Assembly: GCA_022819855.1 (NCBI GenBank)
Contig: JAJEGN010000015.1
Location: 1 to 64,000 of the forward strand
Source: Gammaproteobacteria bacterium
GTDB lineage: Bacteria > Pseudomonadota > Gammaproteobacteria > Steroidobacterales > Rariloculaceae
Length of the DNA stretch: 64,000 nt
Direction of reading: 5' to 3'
Each line of letters begins with the position of its first letter. The first letter of the stretch is position 1. Under the pieces are notes generated by a model that had not been told where the DNA came from, did not search any database, and saw nothing but the letters and a program-made list of their open reading frames with translations. This document shows, piece by piece, positions 35,292-42,996 of the stretch. The translations under genes were made by a program, and so were the position numbers.

Positions 35292-37703
35292 ATGGCGTAC
35301 GACCTGATCGGCACCGACTTCACGCCTCCGGACATTGAGGCGAAGGTCACCGGAAGAGCGAGATACTCCGAGGACTTCCGGCGCGATGGCATGATATTCC
35401 TGAAGCTCCTGACGAGCCCGATGCCGCACGCACGCGTGACGAACATCGACGCGAGCGAAGCGCTCGCAATGCCCGGAGTGCACGGGATCCTCACGGCCGA
35501 CGAAGTGCCGAATTTCCCGGAACCCCAGGATCCGATCCTGACCAACGAGCCCGTGTACGTCGGCGAGCCGATCCTGGCCGTGGCCGCGGACACCGAGGAG
35601 CTCGCCGCCGACGCGCTCGAGAGAATTCGCGTCGACTACGAGGAACTGCCGTTCACGGTCGACCCGCTGCAGAGCCTGTTCCCGGGCGGGCCGAACGCGA
35701 GAACCAACGGCAACATCGCGGATCTGCGTTCGGGCGTCGATCTGCAGGAATTGAAATGGACAGCGGCGGACTTCGCGGCCGTCGAGGAAGGGCAGCTTCC
35801 CGAGGGGCAGCCTGCGGGCGAGTGGTCCTACGGCGATGTCGATGCCGGTCTGGCCGATGCGGCGCTCGTGCTCGACGAGACGTTCGTGACCTGCGGCAAT
35901 TCCCACCACTGCATGGAGCCGCGTTCGGCCATGGCCTACTGGGAGAACGGCCGCTGTCACCTGCACGCCTCGTCGCAGAGCCAGAGCTTCCCGGTCCCCA
36001 CGGTCGCCCGCTACATCGGCATTTCGCCCGAGGAACTCGTCTTCATCGCGGAGTACTGCGGCGGAGGCTTCGGCTCCAAGGGCGCCGGTTATCCCATCAT
36101 GGCGGTGCCGGCATTGATGTCGAGGAAGCTCAACAACCGCCCCGTGATGATGCGCATCGCGCGCAACGAGGAATACTCCATCGGTACGGCGCGGCCGGGC
36201 TTCCAGGGCCGGATCAGGATGGGCTTCGGCGCCGACGGGCGCGTCACGGCCGTCGATCTCTACATCGTTCAGGAGAACGGCCCGAACCAGGGATTCAACG
36301 ACTGGCAGTCGGCGGCCGATGCCGTGTCGCTCGTCTATACGGTTCCGGCGATGCGCTTCCGCGGCGTGCCGGTGCTGACCAATACGCCGCCGCGCGCTCC
36401 GCAGCGCGGCCCCGGCCAGAACCAGATCGCAGAGGCCGTGGAGCCGCTGATGGACAAGGCGGCCAGCGAGCTCGGCGTCGATCGGCTCGCGATCCGGCGC
36501 ATCAATGCTCCGGACAGCACGGCGCGATACGGCGCCAACCAGGGCGGCGTCACGAGCGCGCATCTCGGCGATGCGCTCGATATCGGCGGCGAGCAGTTCA
36601 ACTGGGAGGAGAGGAAGGCGCGCAGCGGCCAACGCAACGGTTCGAAGGTCACCGGTCTTGGCATCGGCACGGCCTATCACTCCGCGGGCGGCAGCGGCTT
36701 CGACGGACTCGTCGTTCTGAGGCCCGAAGGCAAGCTGCACATTCACACGGGCGTCGGCAATCTCGGCACGTATTCGCACACCGGCACGTCGCGAGCCGCG
36801 GCCGAGGCGCTCAAGTGCGATTGGGCGGACTGCGTCGTCGTTCGCGGCGACAGCCGCAACCATCTGCCGTGGAATCTCGGCCAGTTCGGCAGCAACACCT
36901 CGTTCACGATGACCCGCTCGAACTGGGCGGCCGCAATGGATGCGGTGGCCAAGCTCAAGGAGATCGCCGCAATGGATCTCGGCGGTGAGCCCGACGACTA
37001 CGACATCGGCGATCACCGGGTGTTCCTGAAGGACAACCCCGAGCAGGGCATGAGCTACCAGGCCGCGGCGGAACGCGCGATCGAACTTGGCGGGAAGTAC
37101 TCGGGCCACGAGGTGGCCGAGGACCTGAACCCGATGACCAGTGCCGCGGCGGCGGGCGTTGCGGGCACAGGCCTCGTCGGCGTCGCGAAGGACAACATGG
37201 AGCACACGGGCACCGTGGCGGCGCTGGCCGCGGGGTTCATCGAGATCGAGCTTGATCTGGAGACCGGCAAGTACGACATCGTCGACTATCTCGGAGTCGC
37301 CGATTGCGGCACGGTCATCCACCCGGCCGGACTCGAGACCCAGGTCAAGGGCGGCGCCGTGATGGGATTCGGTCTCGCGGTATCGGAGCGGCACATCTAC
37401 GATCCGCAGATCGGTCTGCCCGGCAACATCGGCCTGCAGCAGTCCGGTCCGCCATCGTATCTCGACACTGCGGCGACGATGACTTCGGCCGCTGTCGACA
37501 TCGCCGACCCGCAGAATCCGATCGGCGCCAAGGGGATCGGCGAGCCCGTGCAGGGCTGTGCCGCCGCGGCCTTGCTGAGCGCGATTTCCGATGCGCTCGG
37601 CGGATACTACTTCAACCGTACGCCGGTTACGGCCGACATGATCGTCAACGCTGCGTCCGGCCAGGCGCAGTCGCATACGCCCTTGCAGGTCAACACGGCC
37701 TAG
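35292..37703 (+). CDS. Molybdopterin-binding large subunit, xanthine dehydrogenase family
   Basis: This 803-aa subunit should carry the molybdopterin cytosine dinucleotide-type cofactor of a hydroxylase acting on an aldehyde, purine or N-heterocycle. The N-terminal hammerhead domain starts IEAKVTGRARYSEDFR. EYCGGGFGSKGAGYP and TPPRAPQRGPGQNQ are family Mo-binding segments. The catalytic Glu is in the C-terminal GAKGIGEPVQG. ATG 35292 follows a strong AAAGGAGAG. It has no export signal of its own; the small subunit encoded next has one, so the complex could be exported as a folded unit. The substrate is undetermined. Confidence 0.93.
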   Translation: MAYDLIGTDFTPPDIEAKVTGRARYSEDFRRDGMIFLKLLTSPMPHARVTNIDASEALAMPGVHGILTADEVPNFPEPQDPILTNEPVYVGEPILAVAADTEELAADALERIRVDYEELPFTVDPLQSLFPGGPNARTNGNIADLRSGVDLQELKWTAADFAAVEEGQLPEGQPAGEWSYGDVDAGLADAALVLDETFVTCGNSHHCMEPRSAMAYWENGRCHLHASSQSQSFPVPTVARYIGISPEELVFIAEYCGGGFGSKGAGYPIMAVPALMSRKLNNRPVMMRIARNEEYSIGTARPGFQGRIRMGFGADGRVTAVDLYIVQENGPNQGFNDWQSAADAVSLVYTVPAMRFRGVPVLTNTPPRAPQRGPGQNQIAEAVEPLMDKAASELGVDRLAIRRINAPDSTARYGANQGGVTSAHLGDALDIGGEQFNWEERKARSGQRNGSKVTGLGIGTAYHSAGGSGFDGLVVLRPEGKLHIHTGVGNLGTYSHTGTSRAAAEALKCDWADCVVVRGDSRNHLPWNLGQFGSNTSFTMTRSNWAAAMDAVAKLKEIAAMDLGGEPDDYDIGDHRVFLKDNPEQGMSYQAAAERAIELGGKYSGHEVAEDLNPMTSAAAAGVAGTGLVGVAKDNMEHTGTVAALAAGFIEIELDLETGKYDIVDYLGVADCGTVIHPAGLETQVKGGAVMGFGLAVSERHIYDPQIGLPGNIGLQQSGPPSYLDTAATMTSAAVDIADPQNPIGAKGIGEPVQGCAAAALLSAISDALGGYYFNRTPVTADMIVNAASGQAQSHTPLQVNTA

Positions 37704-37792
37704 CCTTGCAGGCAAAGAGCAGTCGATTGAGAGCGAAGAGAAGCATGGAAAATACGGCGCTGCCGGCAGAGAGAACAGGCCGTGACGGTCTG

Positions 37793-37821
37793 TTGAGCGG
37801 TCGCGCCTTTTCACCTAGCAT
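37793..37821 (+). promoter_or_regulatory. Candidate internal promoter before the 2Fe-2S subunit
   Basis: TTGAGC (37793-37798) and TAGCAT (37816-37821) are separated by exactly 17 nt; each matches four of six consensus bases. The ATG at 37869 lies 48 nt further on. It could give extra expression of the small and FAD subunits. The rest of the 165-nt gap is unremarkable. Confidence 0.4.
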
Positions 37822-37868
37822 CTGTTCGATTGGACCCACTTACAGCTTGTCCGAGGGGAGAATTCCTC

Positions 37869-38552
37869 ATGTCCGATAAGAACCTCGTCACAGGACCGGA
37901 GTCGTTTCCGGAGCCGCGCTTTGACGACGGCGCGCTGACGCAAGTCGCATCGACGAAGGCGTCGCGCCGCCAGTTCATCAAGGGTGTCATCGCTTCGGGC
38001 GCGGTCGCCTCGAGCGCCGCCGTGTTCCTGACCGCCTGCGAGCCGGGCGAGCAAGCGGCCGCACCGGCTGCTGCCGCCGGCGGTGTCGAACGGTTGTTGA
38101 CGCTCAACGTCAACGGTCAGATGCGCCGCGTGGACGTCTTGCCGAACGAAACGCTCGCGATGACGCTGCGTTACAAGCTGAACCTGACGGGCACCAAGCT
38201 CGGCTGCGATCGGGGCGAGTGCGGGGCATGCACGGTGATGCTCGACGACATTGCGCACTACTCCTGTTCGACGCTGACGCATGCGGCCAAGAACATGGCG
38301 ATCACGACGGTCGAGGGCCTCGAAAGCGAGTCCGGCGAGCTGCACCCGGTCCAGCAGGCCATGATCGACGAACTCGGCCCGCAGTGCGGTTTCTGCACGC
38401 CGGGCCAGATCATGAGCGCGGTGGCGCTGCTCAGGGCCAATCCGAACCCGACGCGCGACGAAGCGCGGCTTGCGATGTCCGGGAACCTGTGCCGTTGCGG
38501 CGCCTACGACAATTACCTGAATTCAGTCATGCGAGCGGCGGAGATGGCGTGA
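37869..38552 (+). CDS. Tat-exported [2Fe-2S] small subunit of the molybdenum hydroxylase
   Basis: This 227-aa subunit carries two 2Fe-2S clusters that move electrons away from the Mo site. It has a twin-arginine motif SRRQFIKGV (Arg33/Arg34) and a hydrophobic stretch ending FLTAC, which also resembles a lipobox. The plant-type cluster uses Cys113, Cys118, Cys121 and Cys133 (CDRGECGACT). The second uses Cys173, Cys176, Cys208 and Cys210 (CGFCTPGQ and CRCGAYDN). About 30 residues precede the Arg pair, longer than typical signals. ATG 37869 follows GGGGAG. Export of the small subunit implies that the whole enzyme works in the periplasm. Confidence 0.93.
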   Translation: MSDKNLVTGPESFPEPRFDDGALTQVASTKASRRQFIKGVIASGAVASSAAVFLTACEPGEQAAAPAAAAGGVERLLTLNVNGQMRRVDVLPNETLAMTLRYKLNLTGTKLGCDRGECGACTVMLDDIAHYSCSTLTHAAKNMAITTVEGLESESGELHPVQQAMIDELGPQCGFCTPGQIMSAVALLRANPNPTRDEARLAMSGNLCRCGAYDNYLNSVMRAAEMA

Positions 38553-38605
38553 CCTCGATGAGCTTCTCCACACTCCAAACCAACTCAGCATAAGGAGCGC
38601 GAGCC

Positions 38606-39598
38606 ATGTCCAAAGACATGATGCCCGGATTTGAACTGTTCCAGCCGGACACGGTGGACGGCGCGGTAGACCTGTTGGGGCGCTACGGGGGCGAAGCGTG
38701 GGCTCTGGCCGGCGGCAACGACAGCCTCGACTGGTTCAAGGACCGTGTGAAACGCCCGCAGTACGTCGTCGATCTTTCGGGGCTCGACGAGTTGCGCGGC
38801 ATTCGCGAGATGGACGACGGCGGCATCGAGATCGGCGCGATGACGACGCTGACCGCGATCGAGTCGAGCGCCCTGATCCAGGAGCGTTACTCGATACTCT
38901 CGGATTCGGCGCGGCGCGTGGCGAGCCCGCAGATCAGAAACGCGAGCACGATCGGCGGCAACGTCCTTCAGGACACGCGTTGCTGGTATTACCGCTACGG
39001 CGTCGACTGCTATCGCGCCGGCGGCAACGAGTGTTACGCCGATACGCCCGAAGGCCAGAATCGCGAGCATTGCCTGTGGGGCGCGGATCGCTGCATCGCC
39101 GTTTCTCCGTCCGACACGGCGCCTGCACTGGTCGCGCTCGATGCACGGATGGTCGTGCGCAACGCCGACGGCGACCGCGAGATCCCCGCCGAGGAGTTCT
39201 TCATCGGCCCGGACATCGACATCGAGCGCATGACGGTGCTCGAGCCCGGTGACGTGCTCACGGCAATCCGGATTCCGGCGGACTGGGCCGGCGCAACCTT
39301 CTACTTCGAGAAAGTTGCCGACCGCAACACCTGGGACTTCCCGCTCGTCAACATCGCCGCGGCGATGGTCGTCGAGGGCGACACCGTGCAGAGCATCAGG
39401 ATCGTCGCGGGCGCCGTGGAATGCATACCGCGGCGCTTGACCGCGGTCGAGCAGGCGGTGACCGGGCAGCCGAAGAACGAAGAGACTGCGGCAGTGGCGG
39501 GGCAGACCGCGATTCGCGGCGCGACCCCGTTCAACTTCAACCACTTCAAGATCCCCCTGCTGCAGAACCTCGTGACGCGAGCGATCAGGGACGCCTGA
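38606..39598 (+). CDS. FAD-binding subunit of the molybdenum hydroxylase
   Basis: This 330-aa subunit binds FAD through a PCMH-type domain; LAGGNDSLDWFKDR and IRNASTIGGNVLQDT are the expected FAD-contact segments. A cysteine-rich insertion follows (DTRCWYYRYGVDCYRAGGNE and then HCLWGADRC), as seen in related FAD subunits. The C-terminal CO-dehydrogenase flavoprotein-like domain is complete. It starts at ATG 38606 after AAGGAG and lies 53 nt after the small subunit. It has no export signal, so it would have to travel with the Tat-bearing subunit if the complex is periplasmic. Confidence 0.9.
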   Translation: MSKDMMPGFELFQPDTVDGAVDLLGRYGGEAWALAGGNDSLDWFKDRVKRPQYVVDLSGLDELRGIREMDDGGIEIGAMTTLTAIESSALIQERYSILSDSARRVASPQIRNASTIGGNVLQDTRCWYYRYGVDCYRAGGNECYADTPEGQNREHCLWGADRCIAVSPSDTAPALVALDARMVVRNADGDREIPAEEFFIGPDIDIERMTVLEPGDVLTAIRIPADWAGATFYFEKVADRNTWDFPLVNIAAAMVVEGDTVQSIRIVAGAVECIPRRLTAVEQAVTGQPKNEETAAVAGQTAIRGATPFNFNHFKIPLLQNLVTRAIRDA

Positions 39599-39628
39599 CC
39601 GCAACTCGATACGGAGAATCTCTGACTC

Positions 39629-39781
39629 GTGGAGCTGTTCCGGACCAGCCGCAACGTCTACGGCCAGGAAACGCTCGAGGGAATGTCCTGGGAACTGATC
39701 TGGGTCTTCGTCGCCGTGGGCGCGGCGTTCATCGTTCTCCACGCTGCGTACCGCCTGTTCCTCGCGCCGAAGCGCAAGTAA
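39629..39781 (+). CDS. Small single-pass membrane protein (50 aa)
   Basis: A GTG at 39629, with GGAG 12 nt upstream, opens a 50-codon frame in the 205-nt space between the FAD subunit and cytochrome b genes. The protein has a polar start (MELFRTSRNVYGQETLEGMS), one hydrophobic helix (LIWVFVAVGAAFIVLHAAY) and a basic tail (APKRK). The position and composition suggest a small membrane partner of the cytochrome b. No homologue is recognised and it would be missed by length cut-offs. Confidence 0.6.
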   Translation: MELFRTSRNVYGQETLEGMSWELIWVFVAVGAAFIVLHAAYRLFLAPKRK

Positions 39782-39803
39782 GCCGACACAGCAGCCTTTC
39801 CGC

Positions 39804-40469
39804 GTGAATCGACCGGTTTCAGAGCGGACGAGCGCCGCCGCCGTTTCCGAACGGATCGTCAGACATGCCCTGACGGACCGCGTGCTGCACTGGCTCATGG
39901 CGGCCGGTGTCCTGATACTGCTCGGCACGTCGCTGCTGCCGATCCTCGGCTGGCAGTTTCCCTGGGTCACCGCACACTGGGTCAGCGGTTTCGCGCTGAC
40001 CGGCGCGGTACTGTTTCACGCGCTGCGTGCGCTCTTCTGGAAGGACATCCGATCCATGTTCATCGGCAACGCGGACCTGCGTGACGTGCTCGCGCTCGCG
40101 CGCTTCAACATGCGAGTGAGCGACGTCGAGCCGCGCAGACCCGGAAAGTACTCGCCCGCGCAGAAACTCATCCACCATGCGTTCACGGGCGTCGTGCTCG
40201 TGGCGCTCGTCACGGGCGCCATCATGATGGCCAAGATCGATACGCCCTGGTGGGACAGCAACCAGTACATCCTCTCCGACGCCACCTGGGGCGTGATCTA
40301 CGTGCTGCACGGCCTGACGGCCCTGCTGCTCATCACGATGGTCATGGCGCATGTCTATTTCGCATTGCGTCCGGAGAAGCTGCTTTTCACGCGTTCGATG
40401 ATTCTCGGCTGGATCACCCGCAAGGAATATCGGGCGTATCATGACCCGGAGCGTTGGCAGGTCAAATGA
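39804..40469 (+). CDS. Cytochrome b561/FdhI-like membrane subunit
   Basis: This 221-aa integral membrane protein has four hydrophobic helices. Candidate haem-ligand histidines lie in HALTDRVLHWLMAAGV, TAHWVSGFAL with VLFHAL, and VIYVLHGLTA with VMAHVYFAL. This is the pattern of di-haem cytochrome b subunits of formate dehydrogenases and hydrogenases. It is probably the quinone-reducing partner of the adjacent molybdenum hydroxylase. GTG 39804 is the start. Its stop overlaps the next gene by 4 nt. Confidence 0.88.
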   Translation: MNRPVSERTSAAAVSERIVRHALTDRVLHWLMAAGVLILLGTSLLPILGWQFPWVTAHWVSGFALTGAVLFHALRALFWKDIRSMFIGNADLRDVLALARFNMRVSDVEPRRPGKYSPAQKLIHHAFTGVVLVALVTGAIMMAKIDTPWWDSNQYILSDATWGVIYVLHGLTALLLITMVMAHVYFALRPEKLLFTRSMILGWITRKEYRAYHDPERWQVK

Positions 40470-40897
40470 GCGCAGAACAGCAAATCAGTCCGGAAGCGGA
40501 TCTGAAGGCACGAATCGAAGCGATCGAGTCCGGTTACGAGTTCCTGCTCGCCTACGCGGCGCAGGGCCGCAGCACCGACCGCGGCGGCGGCGCCGGGCAG
40601 GAAGTTCGCGAGTTCCTCGGCAACATGGAACAGGCGCTGACCGGACTCGGCGACGTGGTGCGCGCCCGCGCCGGACAACGCGGCGCCGCGCTCGTCGCGG
40701 CCTGCGGCGCGTTTTTCGACGCGCTCGAGGACGACTCGAGAAAGGCGCGCGGAGCGATCCGCCTCGTGCTCGCGCAGACGGACATCAGCTCCCAGCTTGT
40801 CGACAATCTCAACGGCAACATTCATGTGCGGGCCACGCTCATGGATCTCTTCGTCGTCGACGAGGCACTCAAGGGCGAGGGCTCCAACGGGAGCTGA
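40466..40897 (+). CDS. Conserved-looking protein of unknown function, coupled to cytochrome b
   Basis: This 143-aa soluble protein is not recognised. It is mostly helical, with segments such as ADLKARIEAIESGYEFLLAYAA and FLGNMEQALTGLGDVVR. There is no signal, membrane helix or metal motif. Its ATG overlaps the cytochrome b stop (ATGA), so it is translationally coupled and may act as an assembly factor or maturation chaperone for the complex; that role is inferred only from position. The 264-nt stretch after it contains nothing recognisable apart from an isolated TATGCT at 41094. Confidence 0.65.
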   Translation: MSAEQQISPEADLKARIEAIESGYEFLLAYAAQGRSTDRGGGAGQEVREFLGNMEQALTGLGDVVRARAGQRGAALVAACGAFFDALEDDSRKARGAIRLVLAQTDISSQLVDNLNGNIHVRATLMDLFVVDEALKGEGSNGS

Positions 40898-41161
40898 CAG
40901 CCGCTTCGACATTCCCTTGACGACGTGCCGAGTATCCCGAATCGCACCTGGAGGCGATCAGTCCGAAGCGCCGGACCCTCGGGCATATTCGCGTGCCCGA
41001 TAGCCTGGACGGTCGGGATGCGAGGTCTGCGGATCGGCAGTCTTCGGCGAGAGGTCTACCGCCCCACGGTGCGCGGCTATTGCCACAGGCTGTTATGCTA
41101 GCCGGCCCACACTGACAACAGACCATGGAGCGTATCCATGGCCAAGACCAAGGAGGCAGCA

Positions 41162-42181
41162 ATGAGAACGAAGAATCTGAGGGGAATCGTGCGGCTGTCC
41201 GCGCTCGCGGGGCTTGCCGTCGGGGGTCTCGCTCTCGCGCAAGAGGCGCCCGACCGCGGCATCGTGCATGTCGGCGGCGACCTCTACCGCGCGCACAACA
41301 ACGCACACAACACCGTGTTTCTCGTGACGTCCGAAGGCATCATCGTCTCGGATCCGATCAACCGGGACTTCGCGGAATGGTTGCAGGGCGAACTCGCGTC
41401 GATGTATGACGTGCCGGTCCGTGTCGTCGCTTACAGCCATCACCACTGGGATCATGCCTCGGGGGGCGAGGTGTTTGCCGATACGGCCGAGGTCATCGGA
41501 CATGAGACGATGCCCGGCGCGCTTGCCCTGCCGAGCGGGGACACGCCGCTCAGCGACGCTGCGGCCGCTCTCGACGCGAACGGCAACGGCCAGATCGAGC
41601 AGTCCGAAGCGAGCGGCAACCTGGCCGGTCAGTTCGCCCTGATCGATGCGGACGGCAACGGCATGCTCACGGGCGCCGAGATCGCACGCGGCCCGGTCAG
41701 CGACGTCTATCCTCCATCGACCGTCTACTCGGACACGCGAACCGTCACGCTTGGCGGCAAGTCCGTCGAACTGATACACGTCGCAGCCGCTCATTCGCCC
41801 GACATGACGGTGCTGCGCTTTCCGGATGAGGACGCCGCTTTCTTCGTGGACATCATCAGCCTCAAGCGTCTGCCGTTCATGGATTTTCCGGGACTCGAGG
41901 ACGTGGACAGCCTGATTGGGACCATCCAGGCCGTCGAGGCGATCGATTTCAGCATCGGCGTCGGCGGTCACGGCGACATCGGCACGAAGCAGGACGTCGC
42001 CGATCACCGGGGCTATATCGAGGCGTTGCGCGACGCGGTTGCTGCAGGCATCGCCGACGGACAGAGTCTCGAGGAGCTGCAGGCCAGCATCACGATGGAC
42101 GAGTACAGCGATTGGGGTTCGTTCAACTGGCTTCCGAACAACATCGCCGGCATGTACCGGATACTCGGCGGCGGCAACTGA
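41162..42181 (+). CDS. Exported MBL-fold hydrolase with two inserted EF-hands
   Basis: This 339-aa exported protein has a signal peptide (residues 1-28, ending LALAQ). The MBL zinc motif SHHHWDH lies at residues 92-98, with further ligands in AAAHSPDM (His211) and GVGGHGD. Between them sit two canonical 12-residue EF-hand loops, DANGNGQIEQSE (138-149) and DADGNGMLTGAE (162-173), spaced as a typical pair. They replace a stretch that is short in the related protein at 21585. Calcium may stabilise or gate the active site. ATG 41162 follows a perfect AAGGAGG; an ATG 24 nt earlier lacks one. The substrate is unknown. Confidence 0.88.
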   Translation: MRTKNLRGIVRLSALAGLAVGGLALAQEAPDRGIVHVGGDLYRAHNNAHNTVFLVTSEGIIVSDPINRDFAEWLQGELASMYDVPVRVVAYSHHHWDHASGGEVFADTAEVIGHETMPGALALPSGDTPLSDAAAALDANGNGQIEQSEASGNLAGQFALIDADGNGMLTGAEIARGPVSDVYPPSTVYSDTRTVTLGGKSVELIHVAAAHSPDMTVLRFPDEDAAFFVDIISLKRLPFMDFPGLEDVDSLIGTIQAVEAIDFSIGVGGHGDIGTKQDVADHRGYIEALRDAVAAGIADGQSLEELQASITMDEYSDWGSFNWLPNNIAGMYRILGGGN

Positions 42182-42301
42182 CAAGGGCTTCGACCACACG
42201 TGCTCCTGCCGGCCGCCGGCAGGAGCCGCGCCGCCCTGACCCTGGGTTTCGCGGCAACACGGATCTCGTGTCCGGCAGCGCGGGACGGCGGCGGCCGGTG
42301 C

Positions 42302-42331
42302 TTGCGGCAGCGGGAGCGATTTGTATATGCT
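42302..42331 (+). promoter_or_regulatory. Candidate promoter before the cytochrome c' gene
   Basis: TTGCGG (42302-42307) is followed after 16 nt by TATATG or after 18 nt by TATGCT. The ATG at 42385 lies about 55 nt downstream, behind GGAGAAGGG. The remainder of the 203-nt gap shows nothing else. Confidence 0.4.
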
Positions 42332-42384
42332 CCGGCCGGGCTTTGGACACCGGGAATTCGGCTCTAACAGGAGAAGGGTGAAGC

Positions 42385-42885
42385 ATGAAGAATCCGTACA
42401 GGAAGTTGATGTTGCTCGGCGCGGCGGCCACGCTTGCGTTCGTGGGCGGGTGCGCCCCGGGCGGTGGAGGAGGCGGCGGCGCTGACGAGGACACGCCGGA
42501 AGCTGCCGCGTTTCGTTTCCGTCAGGCCGTCATGCGCGTGGCGGCAGCCAAGATGGCTCCGATCGGCGCCATGGCTCGCGGGGAAGTCCCCGCAGACGAA
42601 GCGGTATTTGCCAAGAACGTCAACGACCTCGTCGCTGCAGCCGGCATGATTACCGAAGGCTTCGGGGCGGATGTCTCGAACGCGCCTGCCGCGAGCGCCG
42701 CGCTGCCCGAGATCTGGACGAACATGGACGACTTCAACGAGCGTGCCCAGAACATGTTGGCCGGTGCCCAGGAATTGGCTAACGCCGTCGAGAGCGGCGG
42801 ATTTGCGGCCGGTCAGGGCCTCGTGCAGGGCACGGCCGGCAACTGCGGCGCCTGCCACCGCAGCTATCGCCAACGCGACGAATAG
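42385..42885 (+). CDS. Cytochrome c'-like lipoprotein
   Basis: This 166-aa protein has a lipoprotein signal (lipobox FVGGC, Cys23) and a Gly-rich linker. A four-helix-bundle-like sequence follows, opening FRFRQAVMRVAAAKMAPIGA. The single haem motif CGACH is close to the C-terminus (residues 154-158). This C-terminal placement in a helical bundle is diagnostic of cytochrome c'. Family members bind NO and can act in electron transfer or nitrosative stress. Here it would be tethered to a membrane on the periplasmic side. It may accept electrons from the molybdenum enzyme upstream, but only proximity supports that. Confidence 0.9.
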   Translation: MKNPYRKLMLLGAAATLAFVGGCAPGGGGGGGADEDTPEAAAFRFRQAVMRVAAAKMAPIGAMARGEVPADEAVFAKNVNDLVAAAGMITEGFGADVSNAPAASAALPEIWTNMDDFNERAQNMLAGAQELANAVESGGFAAGQGLVQGTAGNCGACHRSYRQRDE

Positions 42886-42907
42886 ACCCTTACGCTCTGA
42901 CACGCTG

Positions 42908-42950
42908 ACCGGGAGGCGCTCGCTCGAACGCCTCCCGGTCTTGCTGTTGC
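42908..42950 (+). terminator. Rho-independent-like terminator after cytochrome c'
   Basis: ACCGGGAGGCG (42908-42918) pairs perfectly with CGCCTCCCGGT (42929-42939) around a 10-nt loop. A T-rich tail CTTGCTGTTGCT follows. It lies 23 nt after the cytochrome c' stop and between convergent genes, so it may serve both strands. Confidence 0.72.
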
Positions 42951-42996
42951 TGGTTGCCCGGAGACGGTGCCTGGGAGCCGCAGGCGTTTCGGTCGG

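Noticed and set aside
35289..37814. An 841-codon open frame opposite the molybdenum large subunit
   Set aside because: It is a shadow of the plus-strand gene, whose translation carries clear family motifs. The minus-strand product has none.
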